Below, one piece after another: positions 18,122 through 27,391 of a stretch of 34,976 bases of DNA. The position numbers were made by a program, and so were the translations under genes. Location: NCBI GenBank assembly GCA_020846975.1, contig JADLCX010000101.1, positions 1-34,976 on the forward strand. Direction: 5' to 3'. The notes beneath the pieces are model-generated. The model searched no databases, was not told the DNA's origin, and was given only the letters and a program-made list of their open reading frames with translations. This DNA is from Phycisphaerales bacterium (GTDB lineage: Bacteria; Planctomycetota; Phycisphaerae; Phycisphaerales; UBA1924). The number at the start of each line of letters is the position of its first letter. The stretch's first letter is position 1.

Positions 18122-19209
18122 GCGACGGCCCTCCTGAGCACGGTGGAAGCCAGCATGGTGGAGATCGCCAGGGCGGCCGCGCCTGCCGCGGCGAAGGTCA
18201 TGAACCGTTCGCTGTAGTCGACGTATTCGACGGTCTTGACGGTGGTTTTTTCGAGGCTGTCGATCTCCTTGCAGATCGCGCGGAGGGCATCACCGTCCTG
18301 GGCGCGGCGGTAGACGCCGCCGGTCATGGTCGCCATCTCCCGCAGCATCGGCTCATCGACATCGCTCTGGATGCGCACGCGCTGCTCGCCGAACGGCGTC
18401 TGCATGACGTCGTAGGCGTCGGCGCCAGCGCCGATGCCGATGGTGTAGACCTTGATGCCCCAGTCTTTGGCGAGCTTGGCCGCGTCGAGCGGCTCGATCT
18501 CGCCCCGGTTGTTGGCGCCGTCGGTGAGCAGGATGATGACCTTGGACTTGATGCGCAGTTCCCGGTACTGCTCGGCGTCGGTCCGGTTCTTGAGGTCCTG
18601 CTCGGCGGTACGCAGCCGTGCCGCGGCGAGCGAGAGGCCGTCGCCGATCGCGGTGCCATCCTCGAAGCGGTACTGGGGGAGTTGGAGCGTGTCAACGAGT
18701 TGCGCCAGCGTCGCGTTGTCGCGCACGGGCGGGCAGACCGTCTCGGCATAGCCGCAGAACGAGACAAGGCCGATCAGGTCGGAGCCGCGGCCCTTCAGCC
18801 CCGATGCCGTCCCCATGAGGAAGTCATGGATCACGCGCTTGACGACATCGATCCGCATCAGGTCCTTGCCCCCGAGGTCCATTTGGGCTTTCATCGAGCC
18901 GGATCGATCGACGACCAGTTCAATGGCCACCGCTTCGGACGAAGTTTCAACACGTCCGATGCCCTGTTGCGGCCGGGCGAGAGCGACGACCAGCGCCGAA
19001 AGCCCGATGAACCGCAGCGCCGGGGGCAGCCACAGCATCCGGGTCCGCCAGGACCGGGGGATGTCGAAGCGGGAGGGAAGTGCCGAGAGCGAGACCGTGC
19101 GCGGCCGCCGCCGAAGCTCCAGGATGACGATGACGAGCGGGATCGCGAGCAGGCCGAGCAGCCACGGGCTCTCGAACTGCATCCCTCGCGGCCAGAGGTG
19201 CTGGATCAT
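18118..19209 (-). CDS. batA: BatA-like von Willebrand factor A membrane protein
   Basis: 363 residues, start ATG at 19209 overlapping the upstream stop (ATGA). An ATG at 19182 is a possible alternative. N-terminal hydrophobic segments (about 15-31 and 57-78) precede a VWA domain with an intact metal site: Asp101-R-Ser103-G-Ser105-M, Thr in EDGTAIGDGL, and Asp in ILLTDGANNRGE. A C-terminal helix (FMTFAAAGAAALAISTMLAS) anchors the end. The MARP-to-MARP spacing typical of BatA/BatB pairs (ALARP before the VWA domain) is present in both neighbours. Probable role: metal-dependent docking in the envelope, regulated by MoxR. Confidence 0.9.
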   Translation of the reverse strand: MIQHLWPRGMQFESPWLLGLLAIPLVIVILELRRRPRTVSLSALPSRFDIPRSWRTRMLWLPPALRFIGLSALVVALARPQQGIGRVETSSEAVAIELVVDRSGSMKAQMDLGGKDLMRIDVVKRVIHDFLMGTASGLKGRGSDLIGLVSFCGYAETVCPPVRDNATLAQLVDTLQLPQYRFEDGTAIGDGLSLAAARLRTAEQDLKNRTDAEQYRELRIKSKVIILLTDGANNRGEIEPLDAAKLAKDWGIKVYTIGIGAGADAYDVMQTPFGEQRVRIQSDVDEPMLREMATMTGGVYRRAQDGDALRAICKEIDSLEKTTVKTVEYVDYSERFMTFAAAGAAALAISTMLASTVLRRAVA

Positions 19210-20348
19210 GCGGCCACCCCCTCGGCCGGAGCGGCGGCGCGGTTGAGGCGGGGGCGGGTCTGGTCGATGAACCGACGCACGGTCGTGGTCTGCGCGAGCG
19301 CCTCGCGGGCGTCGGCGCTGGAGGGTCCGAAGCGGCGTGTGTCGAGGTCGCGCAGGACCGCGATGACCGGCTCGGAGTCGCCCGCCACGGTCGCGTGCGC
19401 ACGGATGAACGGCGCGAGTTCGTCGGCGAGGAGCCCGCGGGTGTCGCGTCCGCACGCGGCGGAGAGGTACAGCCGCGCCGCGGCGGCCAGGCGCGAGTAC
19501 GTGGCGGGGTCGGCCGGTAGCGAGGCCTCGCATCGCGGGCGCAGGTCCCGTTCGAGGGCATCGAGCGTTGCCAGGGCGTCGGCAATGGGATCGAGCGCCG
19601 CACGCCGGCGGCGCGCGCGGAGGCGAGCGGACAGGAACGCCGCGGGATAGGCGAGGGCCGTGGCGAGCGCGAGGCCGCCGATCAGCCAGCGCTGCCACGA
19701 TGCACCGAGCGAGATCGCGATCGGAGGCTTGGAAGGACCGAGGGCCGCGCCGGCGTCCCCGTTGGCAACAACCGCGGTGACACGGACGGGGATCGGGTCG
19801 GTCGAGAGCACACGCCACGGCCCGCTCGGGCCGGTGGCGTAGCGGAAACTCATGGCCGGGATCGCTTTGTCGCCATCAAGAAACGGTTCGAGCTCGATGA
19901 GGTGCTCGGCTGTGTATCCGCCATCGGGAGAGTTCCGTTCCCGCGCCGCGCTGTGTGCGACCTGCCACTCGCCGAGCATCTCTGTCGGGGGTGTCCACTC
20001 CGTGCGCACGCCGGGCGCGGCGGCCACCACGACCAGGAGATTCGCGCGGTCGGCGGTCCGCAGGCGGTCGCTCTCGAGCGAGAGCGTGACGGTCAGGGCG
20101 GGCGTGCTGTCGGCGCTTCCGCCGCTGGTGGAGTACTGCCGCTCGACCTTGCCGCCGGTCGCTGGCGATGGGGCGAAGGGTGTCGGGGAGGCGGCCGGGA
20201 CGAGGGTGGGGGGCCCGCTGGAAATCGGAGGCGCGGCGGCTGCCGCCGCGGTGGTCACGAGCGACAACACCGCCGCGAAGCAACAGCACGCGGCCGGCTG
20301 CTTGTGCCGCACGCGGGATCGCGGGTTGTGGTCGGTCTGAATCCGCAT
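19206..20348 (-). CDS. Bat-operon membrane protein with BatD-like layout (short)
   Basis: 380 residues, ATG at 20348, 3 nt after the DUF58 stop. A signal or anchor lies in about 18-40 (ACCCFAAVLSLVTTAAAAAA), then a periplasmic beta-rich region (ALTVTLSLESDRLRTADRAN and onward), one transmembrane helix at 220-240 (RWLIGGLALATALAYPAAFL), and an arginine-rich cytosolic helical domain (RLRARRRRAALDP to the end). The cytosolic part shows the same pattern as the BatD C-terminus (a leucine-rich helix, then VIAVLRDLDTRRFGPSSADA). Genes of this layout often sit between DUF58 and VWA genes in MoxR operons. Family name not recognised with certainty. Confidence 0.75.
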   Translation of the reverse strand: MRIQTDHNPRSRVRHKQPAACCCFAAVLSLVTTAAAAAAPPISSGPPTLVPAASPTPFAPSPATGGKVERQYSTSGGSADSTPALTVTLSLESDRLRTADRANLLVVVAAAPGVRTEWTPPTEMLGEWQVAHSAARERNSPDGGYTAEHLIELEPFLDGDKAIPAMSFRYATGPSGPWRVLSTDPIPVRVTAVVANGDAGAALGPSKPPIAISLGASWQRWLIGGLALATALAYPAAFLSARLRARRRRAALDPIADALATLDALERDLRPRCEASLPADPATYSRLAAAARLYLSAACGRDTRGLLADELAPFIRAHATVAGDSEPVIAVLRDLDTRRFGPSSADAREALAQTTTVRRFIDQTRPRLNRAAAPAEGVAA

Positions 20349-20351
20349 CGT

Positions 20352-21233
20352 TCACCGGCTCATCCGCCGCTCCCGCTGCTTGAAGAAGGCCACCAGTTCG
20401 TGCACGTACTCCGATTCGGTCGAGAGCGAGAGCCGATCGACACCGCTCCTCCGCAGCACGGACTCGCGCCTGGACGCGGCCTCGGCCGCGGCGTTTCGGT
20501 AGGCAACGCGCACGCGTCGGCTGGAGGTATCCAGGACCATCGTCGCCCCGCTCTCCGGGTCTCGCACATCCATCAGCCCGGCCGGCGCCAGATCAAAGTC
20601 GCGCCGGTCGTTGATGTCGATGGCGACCAGATCGTGCCGCGGCGCCAGTCGTCGCACTGAATCGTCCAGATCGTCGCACAGGAAGTCGGAGATCACGAAC
20701 ACCACCGATCTGCGGCGCAGCACGCGGCCGAGGTGGTCGGCGGCGGCGGCGAGGCGCGTGCCCCGGTGCCGAGGCTTGAACGCCAGCAGTTCGCGGACCA
20801 GCCGCAGCGTGTGCCGCGAGCCTTTCTTCGGCGGAACGTACAGCTCGACCTGGTCCGTGAAGATCAGCAGGCCCACGCGATCGCCCTTGCGGACGGCGGC
20901 GAAGGCGAGCAGGGCGGCCACCTCGCACGCGAGCTCCCGCTTCGAGCGATGGGTTGTGCCGAACCCGCCCGAGCCGGACAGATCGACCGCGAGCATGACC
21001 GTCAACTCGCGTTCCTCGGTGAATCGCTTGATGAACGGGTGGCCGGCGCGGGCGGTCACGTTCCAGTCGATCGACCGCACATCGTCACCCGGCTGGTACT
21101 CGCGCACATCCGAGAACTCGATGCCGCGGCCCTTGAACGCCGACGAGTAATCGCCCGCGAAGACCTCCGTGACGCTGTGACGCGTGGAGATCTCCAGCAG
21201 CCGGACTTGTCGGGCGAGTTCCGCGGGGGTCAT
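20352..21233 (-). CDS. DUF58 family protein
   Basis: 293 residues, ATG at 21233, weak ribosome site. The DUF58 signature is clear: VREYQPGDDVRSIDWNVTAR at about 43-62, then FIKRFTEERELTVMLAVDLSGSGGFG, which aligns with the start of a VWA-like fold (Asp84, Ser86, Ser88). DUF58 proteins accompany MoxR ATPases in nearly all such operons and are thought to link the ATPase to its VWA partners in the cytoplasm. No transmembrane segment is seen. The 189-nt gap to moxR holds an interspersed repeat, unlike the overlapping junctions of the rest of the operon. Confidence 0.92.
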   Translation of the reverse strand: MTPAELARQVRLLEISTRHSVTEVFAGDYSSAFKGRGIEFSDVREYQPGDDVRSIDWNVTARAGHPFIKRFTEERELTVMLAVDLSGSGGFGTTHRSKRELACEVAALLAFAAVRKGDRVGLLIFTDQVELYVPPKKGSRHTLRLVRELLAFKPRHRGTRLAAAADHLGRVLRRRSVVFVISDFLCDDLDDSVRRLAPRHDLVAIDINDRRDFDLAPAGLMDVRDPESGATMVLDTSSRRVRVAYRNAAAEAASRRESVLRRSGVDRLSLSTESEYVHELVAFFKQRERRMSR

Positions 21234-21243
21234 GTTGACGCTG

Positions 21244-21421
21244 GACAGAGATTCAGGAACACGGAGATCACGGAGAGATGCAACGAGCCTGGTACGCGGA
21301 GAACGCGGAGAAGAACGGAGGGAGCAGGAAAGAGAGAGAGAGGCACGAGATTCCGCTTGTCTGCTGATTTGGCGCTTGCCCCGTGCTCCTTGTGCCTTCT
21401 CCGTCCCTCTGTGGTCCGCCT
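21244..21421. repeat. Interspersed element with inverted CACGGAG-type arms (copy A)
   Basis: Fills most of the gap between moxR and DUF58. The left arm repeats short CGGAGA/CACGGAG units (for example ACACGGAGATCACGGAGAG). The right arm carries their complements (TTCTCCGT, CCCTCTGTGG). The two arms can pair imperfectly. It is related to copy B at 23095-23201. Purine-rich arms of this CACAGAGGCACGGAG style occur as dispersed repeats in several bacterial phyla. Confidence 0.5.
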
Positions 21422-21422
21422 C

Positions 21423-22487
<1,065 letters not shown>

Positions 22488-22624
22488 GGCAAGTCTCCCG
22501 AAGTCGATTTCGGATGGTTCCCACGCTCGGCTGGTTTGCGCGCGGGCCCAATGATTGGCCCGACCATCACCGGACGCGCGTGCGCCGGGTTTCCGTCACG
22601 ATCTGGTGGTGGCCGCGGGGCCCG

Positions 22625-22688
22625 AAAACAATCGCCGCCCGCTCTCGAACGGGTGAATCGCTTCTCCCGTACAAGAACGAGCGGCGGT
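22625..22688 (-). terminator. Candidate intrinsic terminator after the DUF3467 gene
   Basis: On the minus strand CCGCCGCTCG and CGAGAGCGGGCGG form a GC-rich stem with a small bulge. A second inner stem (ACGGG/CCCGT) sits inside, and ATTGTTTTC follows. It lies about 40 nt beyond the DUF3467 stop and would separate it from the Bat operon. Confidence 0.45.
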
Positions 22689-22729
22689 CAGTGTTGAGCG
22701 AGCCGGAACGGCCTGGGTGGCCGCAAGGC

Positions 22730-23050
22730 TCACTCGGCCAGGCGAGGACCGCCCGACTGCTGCGGGGGGTTGAGCTGGATCTCGCCGTTGCGCTCCTCGA
22801 ACTGGCGGATCACCTGGCCGAGGCTGATCGCCAGCCGCTTGGCGCCGCGCCAGTTCATGACCACGCGCGAGCCGACGCTGAACATCAGCGCGGGCGAGTT
22901 GTCGGGCGTCGGCACCGGCAGGTTGATGCCGAAGTCGAGCACGACCTCGTCGCCGGTGGTCGAGGTGCGGATGGTGTTGGCGTAGGTCGTGTGCATCTTC
23001 GACTCGTCGATGTTGAGTCGGACCTGCTGCTGCTGCGGGTTGTCGGCCAT
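22730..23050 (-). CDS. DUF3467 family protein
   Basis: 106 residues from the ATG at 23050 (GGAGAT about 6 nt upstream). It reads MADNPQQQQVRLNIDESKMH, then TTYANTIRTSTTGDEVVLDFGINLPVP, the conserved core of DUF3467 (a Y-A-N segment followed by EVVLDFG), and a second conserved block with VGSRVVMNWRGAKRLAISLGQVIRQFE. Small cytosolic beta-rich proteins of this family are widespread and their function is unknown. It is a separate unit between tRNA-Leu and the Bat operon. Confidence 0.88.
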   Translation of the reverse strand: MADNPQQQQVRLNIDESKMHTTYANTIRTSTTGDEVVLDFGINLPVPTPDNSPALMFSVGSRVVMNWRGAKRLAISLGQVIRQFEERNGEIQLNPPQQSGGPRLAE

Positions 23051-23094
23051 GGCGAATCTCCGTGAGAGGGGTTTACTCGTGAAAGTCAAAGGCA

Positions 23095-23201
23095 GGAACA
23101 CAGAGGCACGGAGATGTCACAGAGGGCACAGAGAGAAAGCTTGTCTTGATTCAACGTCTCTTCTCAGTGTTCTCTGTGCCTGCTCAGTACCTCCGTGTTC
23201 C
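23095..23201. repeat. Interspersed element with inverted CACAGAGG-type arms (copy B)
   Basis: Left arm 23095-23137 (GGAACACAGAGGCACGGAGA and onward) and right arm 23161-23201 (TTCTCAGTGTTCTCTGTGCC to GTGTTCC) are imperfect inverted repeats around a short AT-richer centre. It lies between the DUF3467 start and tRNA-Leu. Related in sequence to copy A at 21244-21421. Confidence 0.55.
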
Positions 23202-23220
23202 ATATCTGTTTCGTGGGGAA

Positions 23221-23305
23221 TGCCGGAGACAGGAATCGAACCTGCAAGGGTTTAGGGCCCGGCGGATTTTGAATCCGCTGCGTCTGCCAGTTCCGCCACT
23301 CCGGC
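23221..23305 (-). tRNA. tRNA-Leu (CAA)
   Basis: An 85-nt class II tRNA on the minus strand. Acceptor GCCGGAG pairs with CTCCGGC, discriminator A. The anticodon loop TTCAAAA in GCGGATTCAAAATCCGC gives CAA, and a long variable arm is present. T-loop GGTTCGATTCC. CCA is not encoded. Confidence 0.95.
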
Positions 23306-23367
23306 GAGCGAGCGAACGGGGCAAGCATAGCCGGACCGCTCCGATCCCGCGCCGGCGAGGCTCGCGA

Positions 23368-25131
23368 TCAGCGGGTGACGGCGAACGGCTTGTTGATCTC
23401 CGCGACCGCCTCTTCGCCCACGGCGAAGTACTTGATCTTGACGTTGCGGCCGACGCGGTAGAGCAGCACCATCTGGTCGTTGGGTTGGCTGCGCGTGATC
23501 GTCGGCGCATCGCTCACGGCGTTCATCGGCTTCTCGGGCGTGTACCGGATCCACGTCTCGGTCGGCGTGCGATAGACGTAGCCGTAGCAGAAATACTGCT
23601 GGCCCGACTCGTCGACCAGCACCGGTGCCTTCGAGCGATCGATGTTGCCCGCGGCCGTCGAGAGGAACCCGAACTCCGAGTTCTTGCCGTCGACCGTCAC
23701 CTGGATCAGGGCGACATCCTCGGGCACTGAGAACCGCCGCACCTGCAGTTTCGGATCGGCGTTGCGGGCCGCGGCCAGCCGGGTGTTGAGGAACTTGTCC
23801 TCGCCGGATTGCAGCCGGCCGTTCTCTTCCAGCGTGAGCGAGCCGACGTCGTCCTTCTGCATCACGATGCCGAAGGGAATCGCATCGCTGACGCGCATCG
23901 GCGGCTCGCCGGGCCACTTGGCCGGGTTGCTCAATACCGTCGTCGGCGTGGACTTGATGACCGCGAGCGCGGCCGCGGGGACGATCGACTTGTTGAGGAT
24001 GGCCGCATCTCGGGCGGCGATGGAGTCGTACGTGGCGATCAATCCGACCTTGCCGTCATCCAGCCGGGTGCGCTGGCCCTTGACATAGAGCGCCAGCGGC
24101 CTCGCGCCCTTGGGCACCGGGAACTCGAAACTCATCGGCGCATCGTTGCGGCCGTTGAACGTCGCGATGAACGACTTCTGGCCCTCGAAGATCCAGCGGC
24201 TGTAAAGGCTGTTCTGGTTTTCGGCCTCGGAGATCACCGCGATCGGCTGGATCCGCTGGCTCCGGCCGTCGTGCTCGACGACCAGACTCACCTGGCTGTT
24301 GCCGACGATGACGCGCCCGGACTTCTCGTTGCCCGCGGGCTTGAACTTGACGCAGTAGCCCTCGAGCGTCACCTGCCCGGGCTGGGCCGGAGTGCCATCG
24401 ATGAATGAGTACGCACGCTTCCGCGTCGGCTCGATGGTGTCGTTCAGGACATCCTTGGCGTCTTTGGGATCGAGCGTGTAGTGGCCGAGCACCTCGAACG
24501 CATCCGCGGGGATCACGTTCTTGGACTTGCCGTCGTCGAAGTTGATCCGCAAGAGCGAGCCCTCGTCGGCGACGTTGGGGCGCCACTTGGCGAGGTTGTC
24601 CTCGACGCGGAAGGTCGAGTTGCTCATCATCTCGTAGAACCTGCCGGTCCAGCGTTCGGCGGGGAGCCAGAGCTGGTCGCCGTACTTGAGCGAGCCGTTG
24701 TCGCCCGTGACGATGGGCTTCCAGCCGAGGAACGCCTGCTCGACGCGCAGCGCACTGACCGAGATCAGTCCGATCCCCACCGTCAGCACGCCGGAAATCA
24801 CGCCGCAGAGCGCGCCGCCGATCATGTTCGTCGCGCCGTCAAGGTCGATGTTCTTGCCGATGAGGCCGTTGGTCGCGAGACGGAGCACAGCTAGCGCGAG
24901 CGCGAACGGCAGGGCGAGGCCGACACCGTACCCGACGTCGATCATCCACTGGCTGCCGCCCTTGGCGCCCGACCTGATGATCATGCTCGCCACGGGTTCC
25001 CACGCGGCGAAGGCGATCGCCCCGGCGACGATCACGCACAGCATGTGGATGAGCGCCGAGAAGAAGCCGCGGCTGCCCCAGATGTAGGCGATCGCGAGAA
25101 CGACGCCGATGGTGATGAGCGAGAGGATCAT
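23368..25131 (-). CDS. CvpA-domain membrane protein with large C-terminal region
   Basis: 587 residues, ATG at 25131. Four N-terminal transmembrane helices in about the first 130 residues (ILSLITIGVVLAIAYIWGS, ALIHMLCVIVAGAIAFAAW, VGLALPFALALAVLRLA and GALCGVISGVLTVGIGLISV) match the CvpA layout. The remaining 450 residues are soluble and beta-rich, with no recognised domain, and probably lie in the periplasm or equivalent space. CvpA proteins are linked to envelope stability and colicin V export. The long C-terminal extension is planctomycete-style. It lies 108 nt after the PilB-like gene on the same strand and before tRNA-Leu. Confidence 0.8.
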   Translation of the reverse strand: MILSLITIGVVLAIAYIWGSRGFFSALIHMLCVIVAGAIAFAAWEPVASMIIRSGAKGGSQWMIDVGYGVGLALPFALALAVLRLATNGLIGKNIDLDGATNMIGGALCGVISGVLTVGIGLISVSALRVEQAFLGWKPIVTGDNGSLKYGDQLWLPAERWTGRFYEMMSNSTFRVEDNLAKWRPNVADEGSLLRINFDDGKSKNVIPADAFEVLGHYTLDPKDAKDVLNDTIEPTRKRAYSFIDGTPAQPGQVTLEGYCVKFKPAGNEKSGRVIVGNSQVSLVVEHDGRSQRIQPIAVISEAENQNSLYSRWIFEGQKSFIATFNGRNDAPMSFEFPVPKGARPLALYVKGQRTRLDDGKVGLIATYDSIAARDAAILNKSIVPAAALAVIKSTPTTVLSNPAKWPGEPPMRVSDAIPFGIVMQKDDVGSLTLEENGRLQSGEDKFLNTRLAAARNADPKLQVRRFSVPEDVALIQVTVDGKNSEFGFLSTAAGNIDRSKAPVLVDESGQQYFCYGYVYRTPTETWIRYTPEKPMNAVSDAPTITRSQPNDQMVLLYRVGRNVKIKYFAVGEEAVAEINKPFAVTR

Positions 25132-25239
25132 GGGTCTTCCGTTCCCTGCTTCGCGGCCGGCCTGTGGCCCGGCCGCGGGGTGAGTCGTCCATCAGCAGAC
25201 GAAGCGCAATGCCTCGCTGCGGTACATTCCGCGTGCGGT

Positions 25240-27075
25240 TCAGGTTGCGGCGGGCTTGGGTGCGGGGGCCGCGCCGTTGGGGCTCGGGCCGCCGCTGGAT
25301 GTCGGCGGATTGGCCCCGCCGCCGGATGTCCCGCCGCCCGAAGGCCCTTCGCCGGCCGTGACCCGCATCACTTCCTCCACGCTGGTCACGCCGTCGGCCG
25401 CCTTGCGGATCGCCACCTGCTGGAGCGTCGGGAGCGGCTTCTTCCTCAGCGAGGCCTTGAGGCCCTGGAAGTTGCCCTGGGCGATCAGCTCGCGATCCTC
25501 CTTCGAGATCGAATAGACCTCGAACACGCCTTCCTGACCGAAGTACCCGACGCCGTTGCACGTCGGGCAGACCTCGGGCTTGTTCTTGATGAGCACCTGC
25601 CCGCCCTTCTTGAACAGCGTCTGCACGCGTCCCTCGGGCACACCGAGTTTCTTCAGCATGTCCGCCGAGGGCGGGTACCCGACGCGGCAGTTGGTGCAGA
25701 GCTTCCGCACGAGCCGCTCGTTGATGACCCCGTGCAGGCTGTTGGCCGCCTGACGACCGTCGCCGACCGCCTTCACGTAGGTCTGGATCGCCGTCAGGCT
25801 GTCGCCGGCCTTGAACGAGAGGTACACACGCGTCCGGTCGTGGTCGGCGCGGGCGATCTCCTTGGCCGTCTGCGGGTCGGGCAGTTCCGCAACGCCGACG
25901 ACATCGGGATCGCGCCGAAGGATCGATCGCACCAGCGTGCTGAACTCACCTCCCGCCCCGCCCGAAGCCGGCGCGCCGGGCGCGGCCGTCGTCGCCCCTT
26001 CTCCCTGCGGATCAAACTTGTTGGTCCGCACGCCCTCGATGGTTGCCTGCGGGTCGAGCTCGACCGTCTGAACGTTCGAGGTGTACGCGTCGTGCAGCTT
26101 GAGCACGCTGTACAGCGCGGTGGTCCGGCCGCCATCGGGCGGGCTGGTCAGCAGCACGACGCCCTGGCCCTCGGCGACCAGTTCGCGGAGTTCCTTCATC
26201 TGCGCTTCGAGCAGACCCAGGTCCTCCGGCTTGCGGGTCACGGCCTGCTCGGGGTTGAGCACCATCGAGAGCTTCATGCCCCCCTGCACGCCCATGCTGG
26301 TCACGCGCAGGATCGTTTTCGCAAGGCCGTCCTCGACCTGGATCTGCCCGGTCTGCTTGCGGCGGCGGTCGTTGACATCCAGCCCCGCGGACAGCTTCCA
26401 GAAGTCCATGATCCGGGCCGCGTTGGGCGGCGGGAGGGTCTCGGCGCTCTGCTTCACACCGTCGATCGTCCACCAGACCGCGTAGTTGGCATCCTTGCCG
26501 CTCGGGCCGATGTCCACCTGCGCGGCCCGGGCCTTGACGGCGTTGATGAACATGGCTTCGGCCGCGGCGCGGACCTCGTACTCGGGCGTTTCCGCCTGGG
26601 GCGCGGGGAGCGTCCTGGTGTACTTGCCCTTCTCGTCGGCCCCGCGGATGGCGAGCTTGACGGTCGCCTGCAGTTTGGCCGCGGCCTTGGCGACCTTGGC
26701 CTTCTCATCCGGCTTGGCCATGCGGAAACTGATGCGCCGATCGGCGGGGACGCGGTCGTCCTTGTCGGATGCGACCTTGTACGCGACCAGGTCGCCGACG
26801 AGGATCACGATCATCGCCCCCAGCCCGGCCCAGAACCCGCCCTCGCTCCCGGGCATCGCCATGCCGATCAGGATCGCCGCCGCGACCGCCCCGAACCCGC
26901 ACAGCACGTGGGCGATGTTCCACTTCCGCCGCGGCAGGAAGTACTGGGCCGCGTGCTTGTCGTAGATGCTCGAGACCACCCACGCCCAGGGGACGAAGAC
27001 GACCAGGAGCAGCAGGGGCTTCCACCACGAAACCAGGACGAAGGACTCGGCGAGCGTGGCGGGGGTGATGGGCAT
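25240..27075 (-). CDS. Membrane-anchored PilB/GspE-like protein with degenerate P-loop
   Basis: 611 residues from the ATG at 27075. The ribosome site is poor, but upstream frame extension is unlikely to be coding. Transmembrane helices at about 16-36, 54-73 and 80-98 are unusual for this cytosolic ATPase family. The GspE/PilB fold is clear: DIGPSGKDANYAVWWTIDG, the pre-P-loop LLTSPPDGGRTTALYSVLK, and NSLHGVINERLVRKLCTNC. The P-loop reads PPDGGRTT (312-319), so the invariant Lys is Arg317. The Walker B region is VVGVAELPDPQTA instead of the usual GEIRDxETA. The zinc site Cys460-x2-Cys463 and Cys503-x2-Cys506 is kept. It ends in a Gly/Pro-rich tail. Probably an inactive or altered relative of pilus-assembly ATPases, perhaps a membrane adaptor. 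Confidence 0.82.
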   Translation of the reverse strand: MPITPATLAESFVLVSWWKPLLLLVVFVPWAWVVSSIYDKHAAQYFLPRRKWNIAHVLCGFGAVAAAILIGMAMPGSEGGFWAGLGAMIVILVGDLVAYKVASDKDDRVPADRRISFRMAKPDEKAKVAKAAAKLQATVKLAIRGADEKGKYTRTLPAPQAETPEYEVRAAAEAMFINAVKARAAQVDIGPSGKDANYAVWWTIDGVKQSAETLPPPNAARIMDFWKLSAGLDVNDRRRKQTGQIQVEDGLAKTILRVTSMGVQGGMKLSMVLNPEQAVTRKPEDLGLLEAQMKELRELVAEGQGVVLLTSPPDGGRTTALYSVLKLHDAYTSNVQTVELDPQATIEGVRTNKFDPQGEGATTAAPGAPASGGAGGEFSTLVRSILRRDPDVVGVAELPDPQTAKEIARADHDRTRVYLSFKAGDSLTAIQTYVKAVGDGRQAANSLHGVINERLVRKLCTNCRVGYPPSADMLKKLGVPEGRVQTLFKKGGQVLIKNKPEVCPTCNGVGYFGQEGVFEVYSISKEDRELIAQGNFQGLKASLRKKPLPTLQQVAIRKAADGVTSVEEVMRVTAGEGPSGGGTSGGGANPPTSSGGPSPNGAAPAPKPAAT

Positions 27076-27391
27076 GGTGTGGTAAAGGTGGGGTGCGATG
27101 GGGTCGGGTTGGCCCACCGTCTCCGGAGAGCGCGGGACAGGGTCGGTGGGGAGGGCCTGTAGGGTATCAGGTCTCCCGATCCGGGGTGAGGCCGGTTCGG
27201 CGGGTCGGTTCGGGCGGTTCCCGCGGTTGGGAAGCGCGGTGTGAAGGGGGGCAACTTGAGGACCTCGGGCCCGTGATGAACCGTCTTGTCCGGGAACAGG
27301 CACGAGCTCGGCCGCGAATCCACCCGGCTCGGCGGCCGTTTCGAGGCCGCCCGTGTCGGTTCGACCAATCCAGATCGAAGGAAGCCTGCCC
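27076..27391. other. 316-base divergent intergenic region
   Basis: Lies between the PilB-like gene (minus) and a dockerin gene (plus). It is GC-rich with no open frame I would accept. A perfect 7-bp hairpin GGCGGCC-GTTTCGA-GGCCGCC (27331-27351) is 40 nt before the dockerin ATG and would lie in its leader. No clear promoter pair was found for either side. Confidence 0.4.

Noticed and set aside
22548..22565. Near-palindrome GGGCCCAATGATTGGCCC before moxR
   Set aside because: It has one extra base in one arm and no known regulator site resembles it. It is too weak to list as an operator.
25045..27162. 705-residue plus-strand open frame opposite the PilB-like and CvpA genes
   Set aside because: Antisense shadow: its composition follows the third codon positions of the minus-strand genes and it has no recognisable motif.
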